Position numbers and translations under genes: made by a program
In this document: in pieces, positions 14,426-27,039 of the stretch
Layout of the letters: each line of letters starts with the position of its first letter
Position numbering within the stretch: the first letter of the stretch is position 1
The notes under the pieces: generated by a model
The model's database searches: none
The model's input: the letters and a program-made list of their open reading frames with translations, nothing else
Told to the model about the DNA's origin: nothing
Source: Gordionus sp. m RMFG-2023
Taxonomy: Eukaryota > Nematomorpha > Gordioida > Chordodea > Parachordodidae
DNA: 64,000 nt
Assembly: GCF_954871325.1 (NCBI RefSeq)
Contig: NC_088776.1
Coordinates: 64,318,954-64,382,953 of the forward strand
Direction: 5' to 3'

Positions 14426-14917
14426 TTAAAATAAAATTTGATTATTATTTATTATTATTATAAATATTTAATATAATTACTCATTACCTCTCAAAATTTA
14501 GTACGAAACATGCTAGGATGAACTTTAAACACCTCTCTCTGATTCTCAAACCTAAGAAATATGTTTCCGAAATTACAAACATGTGTATATTAGCTTAAAG
14601 GATAATATCAGATTGTTTATAGTATATAGTAAAATATAATTGCCGATAAATGATATAATCTAGCTTTGGAAAATAACGTATTAATTGTAAGAGCTAAACT
14701 CTCCTCTAACATCTGGACAACTTCTTTTCTAATAAATTTGTTAACAAACAAGAGACATGATAAATAAAATAAAAAATTTGTTGATAATTTCCCAAAAGAA
14801 ATATTCTAGCCCTTGATTTAATCTTTATCTATTTATGCAGTTATTTGAGCGAAGAGCGATTTTACGATTTTAGTGTTTTAAAAAAATTAAATTTGATTCG
14901 CTGTAATTTATATTTTT

Positions 14918-15003
14918 TTTATTTGATATATTTAAATTGTATATATTTCAATGTAATTTTTATTTGATATATTTATCGTATATATTTCAATGTAATTTTT
15001 ATT
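14918..15003 (+). repeat. Tandem duplication of about 45 bp
   Basis: Two units of TTTATTTGATATATTT followed by GTATATATTTCAATGTAA. Only a short deletion and substitution distinguish them. Confidence 0.8.
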
Positions 15004-15870
15004 TCAATATTATTTAATAGTTTATTTTTAACATTTTTGTATTGCTTTATAATATAATATATAATCTATTTAATCTAAAAGTTATCGCTTTGCTATCTTC
15101 TTAATGTTATAAAATTGAGGGAGAGAATAATACCTAATATTAATTTTTTCATCTACCCGAAGCTCAAATCGGGTGTGGAATCGGTTTTAGTTTGATTTTA
15201 AACAAAGGTATAATTTTTCACTAACAGCCAGATTGGAAGCCTCCTACCCCCTATCGTTCCGGACTATACACCCTCACGCTTATTATAAAAAAAAGGAAAA
15301 TATATTTATTATATAATATGAAACAAAAGATTTGACTAAGCTGCAAATGCTTATGTAAAATTTTATTAATGAAGTGAGATTCATTTTCTTATAATATAAA
15401 TAATTTTCAAAATTAAATTATTAGATATATTCAATAATATAGGAAATAGTTGTATTTAAATATAGTCATATCTGATATTGGCGATCTCAAATTTTAGTTA
15501 CCATTTATATATCATGATTATGCATATAAAATATCATGAGAAAAAATTAAAACACTATATTTCCATATTGCTTGGTGCTTGAGTTTTATCTTAACCGATT
15601 AACAAATTAGCTCGCTATTATTGTATTTCTCTCTAATTTTATATCTTTAGTTTAAAATGATGAAATATATTTAAAAGAGGTAAAAGATTCGCCCAAATTT
15701 GATCAGTTTTTTTATTCATACCATAAAATAAACCTATTACAATATTAATTTAAAAAAATTTAATAGGTAAGTAATTAGCACATTTTAGCCATTGCTTTTA
15801 TATAACTGTAACGCTGCTACTTAAGCTACCTAATTCCAATATTAACAGAATTGCATTTAATAATGCATAG

Positions 15871-16190
15871 TATTATATAGATAGACACGGATCCCATGTT
15901 ATTATGGTCTTTAATCTAAAAAATTACATTGAATGTTATCCTATTCAGCGGAAATCGACATTTATATTATTAACAGTTATAGCGATAATAGTAAAGATGC
16001 TGTTAAAAGTGTAAGTATCAAAATCTTCTAACATAAATTTTTTAATTTCTCAAATGTTTTTATAGTTACTATTTACTCTAAACCGTATTCAAACCGGTTT
16101 ATTTGTTCAAAACTATTTCATGATAAAGCGATTTGGCATTAATCGTGTTTTACGACATCACGACTTATTGGCACTAATATTTTCTAAAAC
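15871..16190 (+). pseudogene. Unknown gene family, copy D (fragment)
   Basis: A strongly diverged copy recognised from two neighbouring exons. The E3-like stretch 15871-16010 follows GCATAG, starts TATTATATAGATAGACACGG (compare TTCTATATAGATACGAATCC in copy A), contains an LSY block where C has LSYGT, and ends at a consensus donor GTAAGT. The E4-like stretch from 16066 follows TTTTTATAG and has PYSN..F.CSKLFHDKAIW where A has PYQGLLEVHEFHESYI. Stops and shifts are present. No E5-E7 was found before copy C, so the 3' half seems lost. A weak E2-like stretch may lie near 15660-15720. Confidence 0.45.
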
Positions 16191-17118
16191 TAAGATTATT
16201 TGCTAGTTTGCTTTACGACCACTGAATAATATCTCTCCCACTTCCCATTTATAAATATTTAAATGCGTCTATGGTTTAATCTATATTAAAAAAAATTATA
16301 TTAAGAATTCAAACCTAAAACAACGTTAGTAATGGCTATGGTAATGAGTGTTGTTTTATATATTTGTAAGTTTAAATCAAATTTTTTATAACATATTTTA
16401 TATTAAATTTTAAAAAATATGATTATTTTGGGGTAATTTTTTCCAATATGTGTAGATTATCTATACAAATAAATCTCAGACAATGTTTTAATTAACTCTC
16501 GAATATATTTTAATTATATAAGAATTAAAATTTATTAAAATTTATTCATAAACTATTATCAAATTGTCGGGTAGGCATCTATTAACATTGTTGACAAAAT
16601 AATATTTACTGGAGAAAAGTTCCTAATAAAATCCTACCATTTTGAAAAATAAAATTTACCACCCCTAGTTATAAATTAAAAATTTATAACCATATAAAAT
16701 AAGTTTTTTATTGATTAATAATAACTCTAATTGAATTCAATACATAGATTTGATTATTTAGAAATATGTTATCCTGATTGGTCGGTAAATAAAAGAGTTA
16801 AATAAATTTATCCTACCTCTTGATACACTCATTTGATTACCACTCAACTCTTTTAAAAATTTGAAACAAATGGATTTTAACTCCCCCCCCCCCTCTATCC
16901 TTTCACCCATATAAACGTTGCCAATACATAATATATTGAAAATATATTTTGGGCGAAGTCAGTGTTTGTTAAATTTAAAAAAATTCATTTTATTTTATTA
17001 TGTATTATTATGAATTTAAACCCCAAATTTCAAATTTTTAAACATTTCTATAATCATTTAATTATAAATATTATAAGTACAAACGCTTCGTAATATTCCA
17101 AGTAGAAGAAATACTCAC
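16191..17118. other. Intergenic DNA between copies D and C
   Basis: I see no gene here. It holds a run of C (about 16883-16894) and A+T-rich filler. Confidence 0.5.
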
Positions 17119-19505
17119 GTTTATAATTTTTTTTCCGTCTTTTAACATATTGAGTTCTATACATGTAATGTCGTAAATTACGAAATCATTTTTCAATATA
17201 TCTTTTACAGTGCCATTGTAATAAATTTTTAGAGTCAACGATGAATTATTTTGTTGAATAATTGTCTATAAAAATTAAATTATTATAATATTGTGAATTC
17301 AACAATCGAAAACATTTGATTTTATAATAAAAGAAGTATATTGTATAAATGTATTTATTTATTACATAGTGATCCATCCCTAGTTTAATTTGAAATTCTA
17401 AACCGTTTTTGATATTTAATAGCATAATAGAGCAAATAGCAGATAAGTCGGAGTTCACCCATATTACCATCTAATATGTTGCCATAATTTAAAGATGTTA
17501 TAGGTATTTAAAAATAAAGCTATTATTCTGTATCGTGTTCAATCTGTCCTTAAAACTATATCTTATTTAACGGATATTCCTTCATATTGCGCTCGACCTT
17601 ACACCAAAAAAGGATCGATTTTTAATGTATATAGACAAATTATAATAATAATTTTATGGGGCCAAAATCGATTTCGTAAATTTAAAAAAATTTTTTGATT
17701 CGAAATAAAATTTTGACTTTGGACGCCACCCTTAATATAAATATAAATATGAAATAAATTAATTATTGTCAAAAGTGTTTTATTATCAGTTTAAATAACT
17801 TTATATTTATATATTAAAATTTTTTTTTTTAAATACGATATTATTTGAAGCTAATGTTCGCGGTGGAGAATTTTTTTTCAAGAAGCAGTATTCAACAATA
17901 ACATATTAAATGTATATAACCTAATATTTATAAAGGTCTCAATAGCAGAGGTTGGAAATTGTAACAAGATTCTGGATCTTCTCTTAAAATTTACAACTGT
18001 AAATATTGCAACATGAAGGTTATATTCTACACGCCTATGATTTATTAAAACATAATGGCCAATATATTCTATAACTCGCACATCTAAACTAGCTTAAACG
18101 TAAATAATAATTTTTACAAATATATAAATTTATGACCTCCGTATTTTCTGAAATATTAAAATTTCCCCAATAATTTAACGCCAGCTTGATATCTTTAAGT
18201 GGTATCTCGAACATGGTCAAACTAAAAATAATTGCGCCTTTATAGTATTGAATAACGGATGTATATATTAAATCTATGAAGTGGTAGGGGTGAGTGTCCT
18301 CTGTATTGCAAGGGTATAAGGGTAGATTTCTGTTATGATTACAAATTTAGGATTAGTTTTTATGAATTTTATATATTTTTTTAAAATAACTTTATAAAAT
18401 TTGTCGAATTTTTGTTGGAAATAGCCAGATTGTAAATTCCTTTGACTAACACATAATCAAAAACAACAGATTGATCAATGTAAAGGGCTAAAAAATATAT
18501 ATTTAATTTTTATTCAAAAATTTTTTCTACTTTTTCCAAAAGTGGTTTTAAAGATAGGCATAAAGACTAGATTTGATAAATTTCCATATCAGTATTAAAA
18601 ATGAAATTTAAAGTAATTTACCTGTGCTATTATTCTGACAATTTTGCATAATGACATTAACTTTGGGAATCGAAATGGGAACACTTGAATTGTTGTTCGA
18701 TAACTTGTAAAATATAGCTCTCAATTTTTTGAAAGATTTTTTCAAGAAACTTTTCACAATTATATATGATTTACGGAATTCATAAATTTGAAGTGATTTC
18801 CCGTAAGGCTGCACTAATCTTAACTATTAAATAAGATAATAAAAATTATGGTTATTTAGATACTAACATTTGTTATATTATCTTCACTAATATATCTATA
18901 ATCGCGAATATGATGAATATGAGAATTATTCGATATTGATAGCGTTCCATAAGATAAGCTCGAACTAATACCGTCATCGGCGATGATAGCTTGTAAGAAC
19001 ATGGGATTTGTGCTTATATAAAACTTGTTCATTACAAAATACAAAACTCAATTAAAAAAATGATATAGGGTACATGAGTTTTTATTTTTTTTAAATATAT
19101 TTTTTTACCGTGGCGTTAAGAACTTTAGTAATTAATTTTAGATCGTTTAAGTATTGCTGTTGAAGGTAATAAGTGGAATATAAAATGGGATCATGAATAA
19201 ATAAAATTTGTGGCATCTCCCAAATGACTAAACCTTCGACCAAATTTAATGAAGCGTTAGTTCTATATCTTAGAATATTTGAATTAATGTAAATAAATTT
19301 AAAAAAAATATTTTCGTTTATATATATAAAATAAATACTGTGAAGAGTTGAAATGCATATTTAAGTCGTAAACAATTGGGAATTTCATTTGACAAAAATC
19401 TACTAAAATGTGATATATATATAAATTTATAATAATATTATGACTAAACATCTTACCTATAGAAGATGTTATATGTAAATTAGCAAATATCCACAATAGA
19501 AGCAT
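17119..19505 (-). pseudogene. Unknown gene family, copy C (seven exons, most complete)
   Basis: Minus-strand exons: E1 19505-19457, E2 19268-19109, E3 19023-18868, E4 18818-18622, E5 18487-18137, E6 17470-17366, E7 17265-17119. E1 starts at ATG and encodes a signal-peptide-like stretch (MLLLWIFANLHITSS) before a GTAAGA donor. E3 (52 codons), E6 (35) and E7 (49, ends at GTGAGT) are in phase 0 and fully open. E2 and E4 are open in one frame. Typical motifs are LVIWEMPQ (E2), DYRYISEDNIT (E3), VNVIMQNCQNNST (E4), ALYIDQS and FIDLIYTSVIQYY (E5), LGMDHY (E6) and IIQQNNSS (E7). About 385 residues are expected, with at least seven N-x-S/T sites and no membrane segment seen. The E1/E2 and E3/E4 joins do not keep frame and E5 has an internal shift, so the copy is probably decayed, or my splice sites are off. 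No family is recognised. Confidence 0.6.
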
Positions 19506-20821
19506 TGCCTATATAGATTTAATAATAAATTAAATATTTTAAAACTATTCTTATGATATTATTTATATATATATTTTTTTAATATATTCTTGTAACTCAT
19601 CAATAAATATATTAGATATAATAAATTATTTAAAATTGTTTGAATTTTTATAGTACATTAACTTTAATTTAATCAATTATATAAAATAAAAATGTTTAAT
19701 TTTTTAGTGGTTATTCAATATTTATAAATTCAAAATAACAAAAAACTATTGAAGTACTAATTGAATCATCATGATTGAATTAAAGCTGAAATGATAAAAT
19801 TATGTATAATGTATGTTAATAATAATCTTAAAAAAAGGACCCGAACCTATTTGAAAGGATATGAAAGTACAATCAACCCCACCCCCCATCAACCTTCCAT
19901 TTGGAATAGGAAATTTTTTCCATAATCAGTTTTGATTTCATAATTTTATTTTTATTTTATTAATCAAAGATGAACATGGTTGCCAGGTCATGCGGTAGAA
20001 ATATAAAAATTGCTAAAAAAAAATTTTAGGCCGGGATTTTAAAATGTCTTAATTATCCGCCTATTATTTTTTATAATTAGTTATATAAATAAAAAGTCGG
20101 TAACTATTTTTCAAAATAAAATATCATCTTGATTTATTAAATATAATAATTTTTAAAAAAAACCAACGATCTTTTTTATATAAAAAAGATTGTAAACAAA
20201 ATAAAATTTTGTAAAAATAAACGATTTTAATTTTACAATTAAAAATATATTTTATGCGAATGTCCCGCAAAACGACCGCAGTTGGAAATCTACCGTGTGT
20301 GTATAACATAGGCGCTTAATTATCACGTTTATACATGATAAGGTACTCTAAAAATAAGAAATAATACAGATGCAACTACCGGTATTTTTAATATATTTAT
20401 TAAATTATAATTCTGTTCCTAGGTCATAATATTTATACATTTGTAAATAGTCATTAAAATCAAATTTTGATTGTAAATATTCTAAAATTGTCTAAATAAA
20501 AATATATGTTTCATTTAAAAATGTATTAATTAGAGTATTATTTGAACATATTTTTAGCAATAGCGCCATAAAATTTATTATCATTAACTGTAGAAATGAA
20601 CAGAGCTGTAGCATGATTTTGTGAATCTTATTTAATAAAGAATATTCTGATTGCAACTAAATATTAACTACATGAAGTAGATTTTCTACATGTGAAAGAA
20701 TCCCAAATATGCTTCTGCCATTTCATACTCGAAAAAATATTTCAAAATTTTAGGACAGCTTTTAAAAAGTCTATTTAAAAAGTATTTTTTTAAGCTTTAA
20801 TTTTAAAATTCTATCGATGGT

Positions 20822-21530
20822 TTATTGACAACCACCTGATAAGTATATATCGCAACAACTCACACCATTCCAAATCACACTTCACCAACTCTTTTAATTC
20901 ATTACTCTTTTAGTTGTGAACTAAATTCGTTAAAACATTTTATCACAAATATTTCGACATCCACAGATAGTACATTCATTGCCTTCTTGCAAGAATTATG
21001 TAATATATGGCATATACAGCCATTGATATTAGTTCATTACTGTGCTGCCTCAATTCGGTAACTTTGGTTTTTGTCAAAATTTACAGTTATCATCGCAGAA
21101 AGCTGACTTGCAAATCATTGATAACCCTGAATCTGCTATATTTACCATTATGTGGCTAGCTACATTGTTGGATTTTTCACTATCCGAGGCAAAAATTTTA
21201 ACAGTTTATTGAAATGTTCTTATTCTTGTTGAAATAGCGAAGGATTGAGGGAAATGTTTTAATATTTCACTTATTAGATGTATCTGTTAGAATTTCATAT
21301 GGATGCCCATCTTTCAAATCGTCTAGAATTGGCCTCTAGGATTCAGGTACTAAATCACTTCTGATAGTCTTGCTCATTTTTGTTCTGCCACACACAAGTA
21401 AGATTTACACTTATATTGGAGTCGTTAAATATCATGAGAAAAAGATTCGACCCACATTGTGATGATATAGCTCTGTGAATGTTAAACTACATGATAGATC
21501 TTTACAATTTTCGCAAATGTGGTTGCATCT
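20822..21530 (-). pseudogene. hAT-family transposase, dead fragment
   Basis: The minus strand gives consecutive blocks typical of one hAT transposase lineage: CGRTK, then PILDDLKDG, then LTDTSNK, then FCDDNCKF (usual form FCGDN), then NGCICHILHN, then VLSVDVEIF and ELKELVKCDLEWCELLRY ending IRWLS (usual form KTRWLS). These are the middle of the RNase-H-like catalytic core. The blocks lie in different frames with several stops, so the gene is dead and the C-terminal dimerisation region is missing. No terminal inverted repeats were identified. It sits in the part of segmental unit 2 that is absent from unit 1, so it entered after that duplication or was lost from unit 1. Confidence 0.75.
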
Positions 21531-23109
21531 GTATTGATGTCATTTAACTTAAAATACAAATTCGCAAATGAATTCTACAAGCTTCCTTAGGAAAACAGAG
21601 ATTTCCTTGCATGAGACTTCCTCTGTTTTGTTATCCTCTTCTAGCCAACTTCAATATTTTAAACTTAGGCTCAGATTATTACGAAATCTAAGAATGTCTA
21701 TTAGTGTTACGATCACACTCACAACATTTTAGCTCCTAATCAGAACAGGATGTAGAATTCTTAGCTTAAATATGTGAAGGCTAAGATCTACCTGCATCAT
21801 TATATCAAGATTTACATAACAAAATTTATTATAATTTTATCATATCCTCTCTAACAGTTACATTCTTGTCTTCATAATTTCCATTCTACTCTTACCCATT
21901 TCATAAGCTAAAATGTTTAATTTCCTTTTCCCTGTTTGTGATTTTCTCTTGTTGTGAACATTTACCAACAACCTCTCATTCTCATTCTCCTAATCCTTAA
22001 ATCCACCTTTAATTAATTTTCCTTTTTCTTTTTAGAGAAGAGAATAATTGTGCCAATTTAAGATTATATATGGTTAAATGAGATTTTATCATAATTTTTT
22101 TTAAGCATTTTAAATCCAGATTATATATTAAATATAACTTATAAATTTTTTTATTTTTACAATGTATAAAATAATTTTTATATAGGTTTAAAAGAAATAT
22201 AGAATAAATTTGAAAAATGTCTAAAAAATTTCCAAAAAAAACGGTGTCCCACTTATCACTTTGAAAGCGAGAGATAGGATTAAAAAAAAATTAAGGTATT
22301 CAGAAAAAATAAATAATTTCCAAATAATTGATAACTTATAACTATTCCATTGATTAAATTCTGATAAAATATGCCATTTTTTACCAAATCTTTTCAAATC
22401 AAATACAATTGAATCATAATTATCCCTACATACAATATTAGACTTACGAATGTCGATTTTTTTAAAATATATCTATAAAAGACATCAATATAATATTTAA
22501 AAATCCCCCTCCCCCATTTTCTAAGCACAATTTTTTTTAAACTATAAATTGGATTAATTCTGTCCGATGTTACAAAGTTATTACGATAGAAATTTTTTTT
22601 AACTTAAAAATAAAGATAAAAATATTTTATAAAAATAAAAAATCTAAGGTATACACAGAGGTGTCAAAGTTCAAAAAATTCTAATGTACTGAAAAAATTA
22701 TTCATAATAATAGAAAAATATTTAAAACTATTTGATATTTTTTAAAAAAAATTAATAATATGCAAATGTTTAATAAAATGTTTTGAATAATATATAATTT
22801 AGTAGTAGTACTTTGATAAACTATTTTTTAAATAAAAATATCTATTTTAAAACCATTTTTATAAAATTATAATATATGTTGAAAATAAAACTTTGATTAT
22901 TATTTTATTTTATATATTTTATATAATTACTCATGCCTTCGCCAAACTATAGTAGTAAACATGCTACATTTGATGAACTATTAAACTTTTCTAATTCTCT
23001 AATCTAAGAAATATATTTTCAAAATTACAAATAATAATTCGTTGATTAAAGAATATTGCGGCTTAATGATATAATCTATTTTTGGGAAATAATGCATCTG
23101 ATAAACTTA

Positions 23110-23439
23110 TTGTGGGGTTGTGACTGGACTGTTTAACTTTTTATCTAGTCACTTGAATTGACAGACTAAAGGGCTTGATTTATTCGCCTAAATTAGTCGT
23201 TTTAATTGACTAAGACATTTAGATATGTAGGAAGAACTTGATTAATTAATAATACTATTAAGTTTATAAAATGCAACCATTAAAAAAGATACTTTATGTC
23301 ATTCAAAACATTTACATGTGTCTTATATTCTTTTATTTGTGAATAATTGCAACCTTTATTCTAAAAATATTTTTTTAACTTTGATTATTAATATTATCCA
23401 CATTATAAAAACAAATGACATCTTCATTAATTAACTAGA
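23110..23439. other. Short intergenic stretch
   Basis: No gene or repeat recognised between the end of the segmental duplication and the LTR-element fossil. Confidence 0.4.
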
Positions 23440-24280
23440 TAATCCATCAGGAATTATTTCCCTCTTATAATTAATATTAAGATCATATCTGGCTAAACAC
23501 AAAGCCCATGTTTGTAATTCTGGTGACATATCATATAGTTTCACCGGATGTGCCCTAAATAAATTAACAAAACATCCTACCAACTAAATATTCTCTCCAT
23601 TTTTTAATTGCCAAAACAATAGCGAATCCTTCTTTCTCAATAATCGAATATTTTTTTTCAGCATCTGACCATATTTTCACATACCCTTATTCGAAAATCA
23701 GGCGAATTAAACAAATTTACTTCCAAAATTTAAAATACCCTCATTACATAATCTTCTTCTAATCTCACAAAAGATTGCTCTTTCATTAATATCCCAATAA
23801 AATTGTTTCCCCTGCCTAAACAAATCATATAAATTATATGCTAATTTCAAAAACTTCTATAAACTTGAGTCCCAACCAGGATTGTAATTCATCTTTATCT
23901 TTAAGTTCAGTCATTATAGTAATCGGTTCAAATTGGCTGCATGCTTGCTTTTACTACTTATTAAGTAACCTAAAGACTTAATATTAGCTTTACCAAATAT
24001 TCTCTTTTTAATATTTCCTATCAAACCAAATTCAACCTTTCTTTCAAAAACCTTTTTTTAATTTTAATCCTCGGTATCCTTCCCAAAAATTAATAAATCA
24101 TCTAAATTATGTATGACCCCATTTATGCCAGAAAATATTGCACCCATAGATTTTTGAAATATGCAGTTAAAACTGTCAACCCAAAAGGTAACCTATTAAA
24201 TTGAAACATACCTTTGTTAGTATATTAAATTTTCTGACACCTCTTCTAACATATATTTAAGAAAATTTCAGAGAAAATAG
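23440..24280 (-). mobile_element. Gypsy-type LTR element fossil: reverse transcriptase/RNase H part
   Basis: On the minus strand the order of blocks matches the middle of a Ty3/Gypsy pol: a reverse transcriptase stretch around FNRLPFGL, a NLDDLLIF block at the catalytic site, then an RNase H start (WSDAEKKYSIIEKEGFAI). No LTRs, gag or integrase were seen next to it. It is an old, internally broken fragment with many breaks. Confidence 0.75.
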
Positions 24281-25079
24281 ATCAAAATTGTATCTATCCA
24301 AAGATAGAAATGAAAAATGATATACAAACAAATCTATTACTGAAAAATGTTAAAATGACTAAAGAAATTATTATTAAAATTTAAGTCCAGACTGCTTGAA
24401 AATATAATTCTCAAGGGTGATATATTTTTCTTCGAATGCCATTACCAGTTTGTGATCATGTTGTTCCACTCCATTATGATAGACGGAAAAAAAGGCGCAC
24501 TAGATAATTTAAAAAAAACGAATCTTATTAATTCAAATATATTTTCCTCATATTGAAAACTAATAATTTTTGTTATTTCTATATATAATTTAGTTCAATA
24601 AAATATCAAATGTCCCTTATTTTAAAGGATTTCATAAACTGGGAACAAGTTATATATTTTTTGTCTAGTAAGCTAAAGGTTAAAACAGTTTCGTTTTGGT
24701 GTGGAAATTAGTTTGAAATATTTCAAGAAATACTTTTTTGGTAGTTAGAATACATAAAAATTTATATATAAGAAATTTCATTCTTTTCTAAAAATAAATT
24801 AAAGAAAATAAGCACATAATCAATAAAACATTCTATATAACAAATAATGAACACAAATAAATATTAATATGATAATTTTTATTGTTTGTAACACCGTTAG
24901 GCCCATTGTCTAGTTCGACTTATTTATAAATGGTAGTCTATATAGCCGTCTATAGCTTTCCCATAAACAGCCTAAAATGAGAAATATTTACATTTATGTT
25001 AGTAAAGTGTCTAATTCTTTCTAAACAGGATATTTTTTAATTCACAATTTCCGTTGTCACAAATGCTACATTTTATTTA
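24281..25079. other. A+T-rich stretch, nothing recognised
   Basis: No coding signal or repeat seen on either strand. Confidence 0.4.
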
Positions 25080-26060
25080 GGAGCCAGGTCTACACCGTTG
25101 ACTCACGCTTGAATTATGACTTGATAACTTTTTTTTTATAAGGCGGTTAACCAAATTAATAACAAAATATAAATATATTAAACAGCCCCAAAAAATAAGG
25201 GGGAAAATTATTCCCGTTGTTCTATTTTTGTTTTAGTTGTCGCCATTTTAGTTTATTTCGTCGATAATTAATTTTGGCTACTAAACGCACAACCTATACT
25301 ATAGAAGCGCCAAAATATAAATAAGTTATGTTTACATAATTTCTTGGGCCAAATATAACCTCGAATCATTAGCGTATATAAATTTTTAATTAGGCGGTTA
25401 AGCAAATTAATTATGATATAAATAAATATCTCATTAGCTTAAAACTAACTTTTCTATAAAATGAAAATCAAATTAATAATAGAATTCTAATTTACTGAGC
25501 ACTAAATAATGATGAAATTCCGATCATATATATAGTTTTTGTTTTGATAAGCTGCCATTTGTTGTTTTTTGTTTGGGGTTGCTAAACTGACAACGAAGCA
25601 CTAAAAAATGATACAAGTTTCATCGTTAGTATACTTCCAATCGTTAGGCCAACTTCACGCCCAAATCGCGACGTAATAATTTTTATATAGCTATAACGAG
25701 GTAAACTAAATTAATAAATGAATTTAAATATATTAATAAAGCACTAAATATGGGTGAAAACTAAATTTTCATTGCTTTTATGGTTTTTGTTTAGTCATGT
25801 CGCCAATATTTGTTTATCATAAATATTTATTCTTAATTTTGGCTACAAAAGTGATTGAAGCACTAACCTCCCAAAGCACTAAAGAATGAAATATGTTTCA
25901 TCGTTTTTCAATCGACTTTTAAGAGTGAAGTTAACCAAAGATTTTGTTTTGATTATAACTTTTTCCCCCTTAACTTCACAACAGTTTTAAATTACTAACA
26001 AGCACTAACTAAGCATTAAAAAATGGCATGATTCATCGTTAATGCTTTCAATCGTTTGAA
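25080..26060 (+). repeat. Degenerate tandem repeat, about four units of 235-300 bp
   Basis: Landmarks recur in the same order. A GCGGTTAA-CAAATTAATAA block occurs near 25140, 25393, 25690 and (shortened) 25930. Each is followed by AGCACTAAATA, then TTTTTGTTTTAGTTGTCGCC or a variant, then TTTTGGCTACTAAA, then GCACTAAAAAATGAT, then TTTCATCGTTA with CCAATCGTTA. Units differ by many substitutions and indels. This is an ancient minisatellite or satellite patch and holds no gene. Confidence 0.65.
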
Positions 26061-27039
26061 AAAATTCACGGAGCTAATTTGCACATATTTTTAATAGGTT
26101 CTTTTTTATTTTATGTTTTAATTTTATGATATTTTTTGTACTTATTAATATTATTATTTAAATATCCATAATATTTATCCATATTTCATCACTTCAAATC
26201 TATTGGCGGCCATTTTAGATTAAAAAATTTATCCTCAAATTTATTGAATGATTATGTAAATTATTTTCTATTTTTACAATTTATTTTATATGTATCCACT
26301 TATTTTTTACAATTCTTAGTATTCTATATAATTTTTATTTTATGAAATTCATCATTTGCAACGATTCTTAATTTTTCTTTTTTTGCGGTTCAATTTAATT
26401 TGTTTACAGTATTTTCTTAGGTTTATAATCATAAGCTTATTAAAACGATAAGTACTAATTAATCAGAAGCGTTAAAGGAATAATATAATACTATATATAT
26501 AAAAAATTGTACTTTATTTATTATTATTTTCTATCCCGGAACAATACTCTATTTAAAGATGGTCAATAAACTTATTTAAAAACCGAAATTATAATTCATT
26601 TCTGGCGCGTAACCAATGGGTAAAAATTTCATCGCAAATTTGACTGTTATAAATATCATTTTAAGCTAATAAAAATTTTACCCTCCACTCCCCCCCCTAT
26701 TCAAAATTTTACAAATATTTGAATATCAATTTTCCAACATAAAACCTATTTTTATAAATAAATTTTATTAAAATTTCCTTTCCTTGTGAGTACATTATCA
26801 TTATTAAAAAATATTAATAAAATGGAAAAATTTTAAGTCAAAGAGATTGAAATCAAATGGTAATTTATTTTATTATTATATATAATTATTTTATTAAATT
26901 CAAAATTATTAGTAAGTTAGAATAAGTATTTTTAATATTAATTATTAATAAATATCGATAATTTCATAAATATTTATTTTTACTTTGATTTTTTAGAACA
27001 GAAGAAATAGAAATACAAAAGTTAAATATGACTGCGCAT
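26061..27039. other. A+T-rich stretch, nothing recognised
   Basis: No gene seen. It leads into the hAT transposase remnant and may include its 5' part, but no inverted repeat could be identified. Confidence 0.4.

Larger units (their letters stand above)
10600..14700. repeat. Segmental duplication, unit 1 (contains copy B)
   Basis: The stretch aligns in direct orientation with 17.1-23.1 kb: gene copy B with C, then flanks such as 12890-13020 with 19790-19920, 13540-13640 with 21600-21720, 13840-13990 with 22250-22480, and 14500-14690 with 22950-23100. Divergence with many indels is visible throughout, so the event is not recent. The 13.0-14.7 kb part has no supported gene. Confidence 0.75.
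17090..23110. repeat. Segmental duplication, unit 2 (contains copy C)
   Basis: Direct-orientation paralogue of 10.6-14.7 kb. It is longer because about 1.6 kb (near 19985-21580) has no counterpart in unit 1; that extra piece contains the hAT transposase remnant. The alignment resumes at 21600 and runs to about 23100. The stretches 19.5-20.8 and 21.6-23.1 kb hold no supported gene. Confidence 0.7.

Noticed and set aside
3912-19505. Naming the unknown family as an ANF-type or guanylate-cyclase receptor
   Set aside because: The likeness is limited to a short helix-strand pattern in exons 5-6; no membrane segment, kinase-like or cyclase domain was found downstream of any copy.
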